A stretch of DNA of 64,000 nt from Aegilops tauschii subsp. strangulata (lineage: Eukaryota; Streptophyta; Magnoliopsida; Poales; Poaceae), in the NCBI RefSeq assembly GCF_002575655.3, contig NC_053040.3:460026780-460090779 (forward strand), given 5' to 3'. Every line of letters begins with the position of its first letter. The stretch's first letter is position 1. The notes beneath the pieces are model-generated. The model searched no databases. It was not told the DNA's origin and worked only from the letters and a program-made list of their open reading frames with translations. The translations under genes were made by a program, and so were the position numbers. This document shows, piece after piece, positions 56,601-64,000 of the stretch.

Positions 56601-57115
56601 CTGCTAAAATTGCATGCCTAGAACACTAGAATGTCTGTCTATGAGATGTACAAGCAAGCAATTCTGAAGGAGACCGGGATTTACTGAAACTTTAGACAAG
56701 CGAGAATGATGAGGAAAAGGATAACATTAACCAGGCTGGCCATCTAGCCGGCGTCCGTCGCCGTCCAGGACGAGCGCGGCGACGAGGTCGGGGACAAGGA
56801 ATCCGCGGGGGCGGAAGGGGGGACGGCCTAGAGGCCCCGGCGCCACCGGCGAGGAGAGGAGCGGCGGCTTTATTGTGGCGGCCTCGAGGGCTAGGTTTTC
56901 GCTCCCGACGATAGGCATACATCGCCGAGCACCGAATTTCCAAAAATAGCTCCGCTCCACAGATAAAAACAACAAACATGGCGGAATCCGAGCAGGGAAA
57001 AGCAATACTAATACTGTAAAAGGAACAGAAACTGCATGCGGTGGCTCGAGAGGACGAGGCGCTGCTACCTGGGCGCCTCCCCGGGCTCGATGTCCAGAGG
57101 GAGGACGCGTGCCAT
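53603..57115 (-). CDS. SNARE-associated/DedA-type membrane protein (TVP38/TMEM64 family)
   Basis: Integral membrane protein of the VTT/DedA superfamily; yeast Tvp38 is in the Golgi and animal relatives are lipid scramblases, but the plant role is not established. Five exons on the minus strand: 57115-57069, 55746-55473, 54733-54497, 54406-54189 and 53852-53603. All introns are GT-AG and phases match, giving 341 aa. A hydrophilic N terminus (1-76) is followed by a membrane segment (about 77-99) and the VTT domain (about 120-265), including [19 protein letters not shown] and the signature [20 protein letters not shown] with [14 protein letters not shown] last membrane segment is at about 281-302. 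Intron 1 holds a Stowaway MITE. The start was chosen as the first ATG, whose frame joins cleanly through the split codon at 57069/55746. Confidence 0.88.
55869..56029. mobile_element. Stowaway MITE in intron 1 of the DedA-type gene
   Basis: Starts CTCCCTCCGTTCCTAAATAT and ends ATATTTGGGAACGGAGGGAG, flanked by TA at 55867-55868 and 56030-56031. 161 bp. It lies 123 bp upstream of the exon 2 acceptor. Confidence 0.93.
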
Positions 57116-57621
57116 GTCCGAGGCTTTGCTTCTTCCTCCCCTCTCCGTTGGAGCTCGCGGCGGAGGGGCAGAGGAGGGAGAGAACCAGAATAAGTGGGCC
57201 GGGCCGTCCGGCGCTGCGAGTAGCTCGCCGGCGGCGGAAGGTTTGATATGATATGATGGGATAGATTCGGGAGCGTTGGTTGGTTGGTGGCCGGCCGGTT
57301 TGCTTCAAACCAAAGCGAAGTACTATCCGCGGTCGACTCTTTCTATTGTGCGCGGTGCTCGTGGCAAAACCGCACCGGTGAATGAATTCTGGTCGTGTCT
57401 TAGGTGTGACTTTCTTTCGTCTCTAGAAGTTTTCTTTTCTATAGAAGGCTGCGGATATGTTATTTTAAAATAAAGGAACAACACAAGTATAAGGTCTTTT
57501 TTTTCACACAGTACAAACGGGCAAGCGCTCATATATACGTGCGGGTTTGCAATTGCAACGGGCTTTGTCATGTTGAAAGGAATCATCTTGTTTCATCGGT
57601 CAATGTATTGATTTTGGACCC
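57116..57621. promoter_or_regulatory. Upstream region of the DedA-type gene
   Basis: Read on the minus strand, a C-rich leader (57116-57240) precedes the ATG at 57115. No clear TATA box is visible. 57300-57620 shows nothing I can support. Confidence 0.35.
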
Positions 57622-57842
57622 TGATAAGTGTCACACGTGTGGCACGAACACATGACAACTTCAAACATTTTTTATGGTAAATTTAGTGACACGAGGGCGA
57701 CAATTTTAGTTGTCAAGCATGACAACTTCTTTTCGGAAGACAAGTTTCAGTTTTTTAGGTTTGTTTTTTCTTTTTGAATGACAACTTTAGTTGTAAAACC
57801 TCAGGGCCGGAGTGCTTCGTGCCACACGTGTAACACTTATCA
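57622..57842. mobile_element. MITE with GTGTGGCACGA termini, 221 bp
   Basis: Inverted termini TGATAAGTGTCACACGTGTG and, at the right end, the complement TGATAAGTGTTACACGTGTG, continuing to GGCACGAA, about 27 bp with one mismatch. The inside has GACAACTT repeats. The 9 bases outside each end are TTTGGACCC and TTTGGGTTG, which could be a decayed Mutator-type duplication but do not match well. Confidence 0.65.
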
Positions 57843-59340
57843 TTTGGGTTGATTTTTTACAGCAACATGGCCGATTATTATAATTCCTTTTGTGCACTTG
57901 TTTGAAAATTGCTCGTGATAGTGAGTTTCATATCGTGCATGAATGCCTCGATGGTTAAAGCATTTTTTATGGAGTGCTATACTGTCATAATAATCACTTA
58001 TTTAGCATTTGAGGGATAAAAACAGGTGTAGCATAATCACTGTATCTGTCCCAGCCCTATAATTTTTGGAGGCAGCTTCAAAGAGTCCATGAGCCTTCAA
58101 AGTTAGAGATTGGAAGTGTTGATATGCAATGAGCTCCAAAGCCAACCGCCCGGGTGGGAAGGAAGTTCCAACCAGTTTCTTCCTCCCGCGACTATTCTTG
58201 TCAATGACGCAGCCGTACATATGACTGTCGTGCCAACGACACAATCGTTATTCCATCAGGAAGAGAGTCGCTTAATAGCCGCCACGCCGCATGCCGCCTC
58301 CTCGACTACCCCTAATGGTTTGGAGGTCGCCTCAAGGTCTACTACTAGTGGTTGAGAATCGTATTTATGGTGATTTCTCAAGGAGAATAGCATGGGCCTT
58401 CGTGGTAACATGTACCTCCTCCAATGATGAATAGTCCCCCCTTCAAGAAAGTGAATATGTTGATACATCCTCGTCTCCACGGTCTTGGGTTAACCCTAAC
58501 CCTAACGTGTTTACTTCTACCTTGCAAGCATCATATATGTTGTTCTCTCACCTTAGCCTTGCTAGGATCACTTTCATATTCTGTATAGCCTAAATTGCTA
58601 ATAATCACTTTCATATACTTGTAGATTTGGGTGCAATCAGAATGTCCAACGCAAAGTCTGGCATCTGTGTTCTGCCAACTAAGCTTTGTGAATCTAGTTA
58701 AACTTCCTGGAGGGTGTGATCTCACCTGGACAATGATCATTCTTGAAACCGTGCCCTTACTGAAGGAGCTATACATGATAGTATGTGCTTACCTAAAGAT
58801 CTATTTTAGCCACATGGGCCTAATATTTGTTTTTTCAAGATTTTTTCACCAGGTACATATGTGTGCTCATTGACTCCTATTGCTGACAAGCAGTTATGGG
58901 ATGATTTGTGTTCGATGGAAATGGACGAGGAGAAGAGAAAAAAGAATTCTATAGCAAGAATAAGGGTGTAGAGTGAGGCTCAGCCGCAACTGATTTCCAA
59001 CACCACAATTTGGTCACACTCGTCATCTTTGGCTTTGAATTTGAAGATTACTTTGTTAGTTATGTCAAACGTGTTAGGGCTGCGGCGGTTAGGACTGTCA
59101 GGACAAGAAGCTGACCAGGTTCCCCTAGACTAAAAGGCAGAAGATTTTGTTGAAGAAGAGAGTCACCACGGGGATCGAGTCGCTTTCCATAATACACTCC
59201 AACAAGACGATAAGGGTTGATCATAAAGCAATAATGCTTTTATCCATAGTGCTCACTCCATGACACAAAAAGTTGTTGATTTAACAGTCAACTATTGGAA
59301 GTCTTTGTTACTTTGGTTCTTTAGGAGTTCTTTCAATTTA
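57843..59340. other. Intergenic DNA without recognised genes
   Basis: Short open frames at 58002-58355 and 58531-58873 have no domain and are probably chance. The AACCCTAACCCTAACG at 58493-58508 is too short to be a telomeric tract. I see no transposon with clear ends. Confidence 0.4.
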
Positions 59341-59686
59341 GTTGGTACCTCTTCGCTCGTACGCACGAGGTAACCATCCGCTAGGGTTTATGCTGTCTCC
59401 CACTGCGCAGCCGCCGGCCTTCCTCATATCCTATGACCTTAGGGTCATGAAGATTTGGTGTATCCCGGTCTTTGCCGGCGGGAGGGCTTCGTTTTTAGGC
59501 ATTTTTTGAGTTTTGTTAGCATTTGTGTTTTGCTCAAGAAGGTGAGACGACGCCGGCTTCCTGAAGACGGAATAAGGTTCTCAACGCCTAGTCCCCGTCC
59601 AGGTGGTGCTTCTAGCATCGTCAGAAGGCGTGTGGAGATTTGTCTCCGGCGAATCTCGCAGGATTTGGTCAGCGTTTTGTTGGGAA
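59341..59686 (+). mobile_element. Fragment of LINE-like 3' end (second copy)
   Basis: GAAGACGGAATAAGGTTC, CGTGTGGAGATTTGTCTCC and nearby words match 33527-33620, so this is a diverged copy of the same repeat, cut before its A-rich end by the LTR fragment at 59687. Confidence 0.4.
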
Positions 59687-60065
59687 ACGTAGTAGAAAAC
59701 AGAAAAATTTCGTCCTATGATCACCCATGAACAATATGAAGATGCATAATGGGTTGTGATCAACGATCGTTACCGACTCCGGGAGTGCAGTGGAAGTAGA
59801 CGAGTCGGTGTAGATTGTACTTGGAGTCCCTCGAACGTCTATGACGATCCCGCGAACCGCCCTCAAATGATCCCTCGAACTGAAGACCGAAAGCACAAGC
59901 TCTCTACTTGGTTGCAAGCGTACGGTCTTCACGATCCGGCAGCGCTTCGCCGTCCAGAGCTAATCATCATCGGAGAATTAGAGGGAGAAGTTTAGAACCA
60001 CATGGGACTTCTAATTGTGGGGATTAGAGGTGGCTAGGGCTTGCTACTTCTTGAGTTTGTGTTGG
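59687..60065. repeat. Copia-type LTR fragment
   Basis: Begins TGTTGGGAAACGTAGTAG, a common start of Triticeae copia LTRs (on the strand opposite to transcription), and is lost into another repeat near 60065. Only about 380 bp are present. No primer site or coding region is attached. Confidence 0.5.
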
Positions 60066-60840
60066 TTTTTCCCTTGAAAGGAAAAGGTAATGTAGCAAAG
60101 TAGAGATAAGTATTTCCCACAGTTAAGAACCAAGGTATCAATCCAGTAGGAGAAGAACGCACAAATCACCAATACTTGCACAAACAATCAAACACTTGCA
60201 CCCAACGCAATAAAGAGGTTGTCAATCCCTTCACGGTCACTTGCAAAAGTGAGATCTGATAGAGATAGATAAATAAAACTAAACAAAAGATAAAATATTT
60301 TTGGGTTTTTGGTTTTATAGATCTGAAAGTAAAGATTGAAAAATAATAGATCAAAAACTAATATGATGGAAAATAGACCCAGGGGCCATAGGTTTCACTA
60401 GAGGCTTCTCTCTTGAAGACAAATAATACGGTGGGTGAACAAATTACTGTTGAGCAATTGATAGAAAAGCGCAAAGTTATGACAATATCCAAGCAATGAT
60501 TATGTAATATAGGCATCACGTCCGTGTCAAGTAGACCGACTCCTGCCTGCATCTACTACTATTACTCCACACATCGACCGACTCCTGCCTGCATCTAGAG
60601 TATTAAGTTCATGAAGAAAAGAGTAACGCTTTAAGTAATATGATGTAAACCCTATCTTTTTATCCTCGATGGTAACAATACAATACGTGCCTCGCTACCC
60701 CTACTTTGTCACTTGGTGAGGACACCGCAAGATTAAACCCAAAACTAAGCATTTTTCCTATTAAAAAAACCAATCTAGTTGGCCAAACTAGACTAATAGT
60801 TCAAAGAGAATTACATAAATATCAAATCATGCATAAGTAG
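60066..60840. repeat. Gypsy LTR-like fragment
   Basis: AT-rich sequence with a distinctive internal direct repeat: CGACCGACTCCTGCCTGCAT occurs at about 60573-60592 and, less its first bases, at about 60533-60552. I recognise the stretch as part of an abundant Triticeae LTR, but both termini are missing and I cannot name the family firmly. Confidence 0.45.
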
Positions 60841-61303
60841 ATTCACGCATGCATAGCCCGGCCTCCGCACTCGGCCACTAAATACGATTGCCAGCACAGG
60901 TTTCAAATTTGTCGTCCAAATCTTCCATAGGTCACTGCTGCCACTGTGACAGCATATGACGTTGATGAAAGCGTAATGTAAAGCATATCCAGAACCTAAA
61001 AGATGCTGATATCAAAGTTTAAAAAAAATAGAAAAGGAGGATTGCCCCCAGCCTCTGCATGAGAGCTGCTGATATCGAAGTGGAGTCGCTCATACCTTAA
61101 ACAAGAATAGCAAGGTCAGACTATGGCTTCAACGTTAGAATTTATTTGAAGCTCTGCAGTCAGCATAGCGGCGCATGCCAATGATGTTACAAACACAGAT
61201 ACATCTGAATGTACAACGTCGAGTAATTAGCATCCTCGGATCAACGGCCGGTTCTGTGAAAATTCTAACCGGACTACAGTCCCCTCCATGCGACAAAGGC
61301 TGA
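60841..61303. other. Intergenic DNA and decayed CNGC 3' flank
   Basis: 60841-61120 has no supported feature. 61125-61303 is a diverged match to the 3' flank of the complete CNGC gene (43915-44237), which ties the pseudogene to its right to the same duplication family. Confidence 0.5.
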
Positions 61304-62429
61304 CTAACTGGCAGCAGAGGTAGCAGGATCAGTGTCCGTTATGGACAGGATATAAGTTACTACCTTACACTTCTTCAGTGCAGACAGGTAAATCTGGATA
61401 TTCAGTGAAGGCGGTTCAGCTGGGAAATCTGGCTCCTCCTCCGACTTCTTCAGTGCAGACAGGTCTTTTATGGCCTGAAGTCCTTTCCTGTTCCCAGCCA
61501 TTATTTTCGTGGCCATCGTTCTTATAGATTCTTCTTCCGTGGACGGTCGTCTTCACCATTCGAGTCTCCTGATCTCAGGCCCTTGGCCATCTTTCTCCTC
61601 CTGTACCGCCGCGAAGCAGCTTGGATGAGGCGCGCGCCCCAGGTTCTCCACTTGTGTGAGTAGAAACGGAGACTGTGCTGCAACTTCTTGCTGTTCAAAC
61701 TGCTAAATTGCATGGCCACGAACTTCAGATCCTCCGGCTTAAGTGAGAAGGCCTCCACTTCTGTGACCGCCTTCACTGTACGAGTGGCTGATGGCAACCT
61801 GGCGGTAGGCTTCGGGACAGGAGCCCACCCAAGAAGTTCCTCACCGCAGAAATCACCAGCTTTAAGGGTAATTGAAGTGAACAAGCCTGTGAGGCGATCT
61901 GTTGTCGAGCTTTCTAGTTCTCCACGAATGATGAAAAGCATCTCAGTCACCGGATCACCCTCACGAACAATGTATGTGCCCTTTGTGCACAGTGATGATA
62001 CAAGACGCGCGCAGATGGTATCTAGAAGTTGGTCATCCATCTGGGAGAAAAACGGAACCTGAAACCTCACAATAGAAGAGAGATTAGCACATGACAAATG
62101 ATAACAAGAAGTCCAGTCCTAAAGGCAAACCAGGAACTTTCAAACGTGGATTCCTTGTGTATTACACATAATCGTGTAGAAGTAGTTACCTGGCGAACAA
62201 GCTCCAAGCAAAGGTGGCGTTTAATGTCACGTCGTAGATCCTCTGGTAGAAACTTCAATACAGCCTCTTCATGCACACCTCCAGTCGCATGCCACTTGAA
62301 CTGCATAAATCGTCTAACTCTTTCCCGCAGTTCATTAGGAAGTTGACGACGTCTCATCCACTCCTCCGCATCTCTTTGGTGTAACCTCCATTCGTCCTCC
62401 CTTGTCACAGTGATGGATTGGAGGGAGGT
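61304..62429 (-). pseudogene. CNGC pseudogene, last two exons
   Basis: On the minus strand, 62429-62190 matches exon 6 and 62058-61522 matches most of exon 7 of the complete gene, with GT-AG sites kept. A 4-bp deletion near 61520 causes a stop (KKNL then TAA at 61522-61524), and the original C terminus (AGNRKGLQAIK) continues in another frame to 61304. The stretch contains the C-linker, the nucleotide-binding domain with FCGEELLGWA and an IQ-like segment (LIQAASRRYRRRK). Exons 1-5 with the membrane part are absent upstream of 62429. It may still be transcribed but cannot form a channel. Confidence 0.88.
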
Positions 62430-62799
62430 CTGCAATGATAACAATGTAAGATATTATGTTTTAAAAAACAGTTCTAATTGACCGTGCATTGCAACGTGGG
62501 CATACATATTATAGTGGTTCAGCATCAATCGTGCCCGATATATACCTTACACCCACCATATTCTAGATTTTTTGTAAGATTTGATTTGATTTGAATATGG
62601 GTAGGGGCATGCAAGAATATTTTAGATTTAGTTAAGGTTTTGGTATGATTTGATTTGATTCGGCTATGGGTGGGGAAGGCAAATAAAGTTTTGATTTAGT
62701 TGAGGTTTTAGTATGATTTGATTTGATTGAGTTAATGCAGGACATGGTTTTGGAAAGAGGTGAGAATGAAACCAATGAAACGACATACCTACCGCCATT
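62430..62799. repeat. Tandem-like TTTGATTTGATT repeats
   Basis: About two and a half copies of an ~80-bp unit (62550-62740), each with TTTAGATTTAGTTAAGGTTT-like and GGTATGATTTGATTTGATT words. This is where CNGC homology ends. No gene is seen. Confidence 0.45.
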
Positions 62800-63345
62800 T
62801 GTTGGAACTGATCTAAGGCCTAATGGGCCAAAGAGATAAACCAGAATAAAAGTTACGTTAAGGGGAGGTGGTCATGAACCAACGTTCGTACCCCCTCGAC
62901 CCCGACTAACGCGCCTTGATCAGGGGCGACCCAAACCAACGTGGTTTATGTCCCCTGATTGCCAGCGCCACATATAAAGAGAGGTGGCAGCCGGCCACGC
63001 ACGATCTGACATGTTCACATGCGTTTACTCTGCCCTCCTAAATCTCAAAACCCTAATCCGATCTGGGGGAGTGCTGTGCGACGAGAAGGCCTTCTCCTAC
63101 CTCTGCTCTGGTGCCAGGGCAGTGTCGCTGGCGCCCGGAGGGACGCCGCTACCCGCTGCGAGCATCTACACCGAGCCTGCATCACGCCTGCATCGAGTAG
63201 GCACGGGACTTCGCATCGCCTACACCAATGGCTGCTTCCATTGGTGGTAAGATCCTAAACTATCCCTCTCATCTATGCAACTAGGTGATCTAATGACTAG
63301 GCTTGAGATCTAATCACATCAACCCTATTGGATTTTTTTCTAACA
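62800..63345 (+). repeat. LTR of a copia-type retrotransposon
   Basis: Starts TGTTGGAACTGATCTAAGG and ends TTTTTTTCTAACA, 546 bp, with a TATATAAAG-type promoter box (CATATAAAGAGAGG near 62972). A degraded primer site, TGGTATCTTGAGCT at 63347-63360, follows directly, which makes this the 5' LTR of a plus-strand element. Confidence 0.65.
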
Positions 63346-63346
63346 A

Positions 63347-63360
63347 TGGTATCTTGAGCT
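63347..63360 (+). other. Degraded tRNA-Met primer site
   Basis: TGGTATCTTGAGCT differs from the usual TGGTATCAGAGCC by a few bases but lies one base inside the LTR end, as expected. Confidence 0.5.
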
Positions 63361-64000
63361 AATTAAGCCTAAATTAGATCCCTAAATATGATATGTTTAA
63401 ATCATTGATCATGATTACGTAGTAATGATTGTGGTTTAAGTTTATGGTTCATGATCAAGATTAAATGCCTCTGTTATAGTCAATGCTTAATGCCTAGGGT
63501 TTATACTTTCCGGTTAATGACTAATAGGCTACGAGTTAGTGCTAATTATCTACTGAAGATGCTCAATCCTTTCGGTTAGAGTAATTAAGCCATGCTTCCG
63601 CTTTTAAGTTAAATGTTCAATTAGCACGGTTAAGCAATTAGAAGGAGGGGAATCTATGATTATGTAAAATCCAATATTTTTCCCCGATTTCGTGTGAAAC
63701 CGAAACCCTAGATCCTCCCCCCCGGCCTTCCGGGTCCACACGGCCGCCGCCGTGCGTGCACGCCGTAGCCGGAACACCGCCGTCCTTGGAACGTCGCGTG
63801 GAATGATGGAGCAGCAGCCATCGATGTTGCACCCTAATGGATGCGCGTGTGCCGTGGGTGGTTCACCTCGCACGTGGCCATCCCCGCCAAAACATTGTGC
63901 CGGCAGACGCCGGTGAAATGCTTCCTTGCACGCGCCGCCGAACGTCGTGCTCGCGACGCCAGTAGCCATGCTCGCCGGAGGAGCGCCCCGGACTCAGTAC
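63361..64000 (+). mobile_element. Start of internal region of the copia element, cut by the window end
   Basis: AT-rich leader (to about 63690) followed by GC-rich sequence. Frames at 63604-63969 on the minus strand have no recognisable domain, and no gag is identified. The element extends beyond the window. Confidence 0.4.

Noticed and set aside
56692..57308. Long minus-strand frames around exon 1 of the DedA-type gene
   Set aside because: They read through the intron and leader in GC-rich DNA; the spliced model with ATG at 57115 joins correctly and explains the region.
58493..58508. AACCCTAACCCTAACG as an interstitial telomere
   Set aside because: Only about two units are present and they are CCCTAA and not the plant CCCTAAA, so it is likely chance.
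1..64000. CRISPR array, bacterial operon or phage content
   Set aside because: No regularly spaced repeats or bacterial gene signals; introns, LTR elements and snRNA promoters show plant nuclear DNA.

Overview
This window is nuclear DNA from a grass of the wheat/barley tribe (Triticeae). The evidence is nested LTR retrotransposons of types abundant in that tribe (LTRs starting TGATACGTC and ending TTATCA, and a copia LTR of Angela/BARE type), several Stowaway MITEs with CTCCCTCCG termini, a short interspersed element ending in (TTG)n, spliceosomal RNA genes with monocot-type promoters, and intron-containing plant genes. Family names come from memory of conserved sequence; no database was searched.

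Layout. Positions 1-33517 are almost entirely repeats: (i) the end of a long LTR plus its flank (1-1566), repeated at 19939-21452; (ii) a broken Athila-like gypsy element (1567-6798); (iii) a second gypsy element with TGTGACG LTRs (6799-20621), carrying inside its LTR an 8.1-kb Athila-like element (8703-16798) with an AGTAG target duplication; (iv) one short intronless candidate gene with a TATA box (21900-22328); (v) a truncated Angela-like copia element (23134-28865); (vi) parts of two more TGATACG elements (28866-33517). The repeat at 1-1566 and 19939-21452 extends beyond the LTR into its flank, which suggests a tandem duplication with a period of about 19.9 kb.

The gene-rich half (33518-62430) holds an equilibrative nucleoside transporter gene (ENT, + strand, two exons, 418 aa), a cluster of four U1 snRNA genes (+ strand, 162 nt each, at 37258, 38797, 41368 and 43455), a complete seven-exon cyclic nucleotide-gated channel gene (CNGC, - strand, 695 aa), a five-exon DedA/TVP38-type membrane protein gene (- strand, 341 aa) and a 3'-terminal CNGC pseudogene (- strand, 61304-62429). 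Pieces of the CNGC gene lie between the U1 genes, so the U1 cluster and the CNGC pieces appear to have arisen together by repeated local duplication. At the right edge a copia-type LTR with a degraded primer site begins (62800 onward) and runs out of the window.

The four U1 genes share a promoter: a USE-like box, then exactly 33 nt, then a TATA box, then the RNA start about 32 nt after the TATA box begins. This is the RNA polymerase II arrangement for plant snRNA genes. Three copies look functional and one has a changed TATA box. The cluster is the most notable content of the window.
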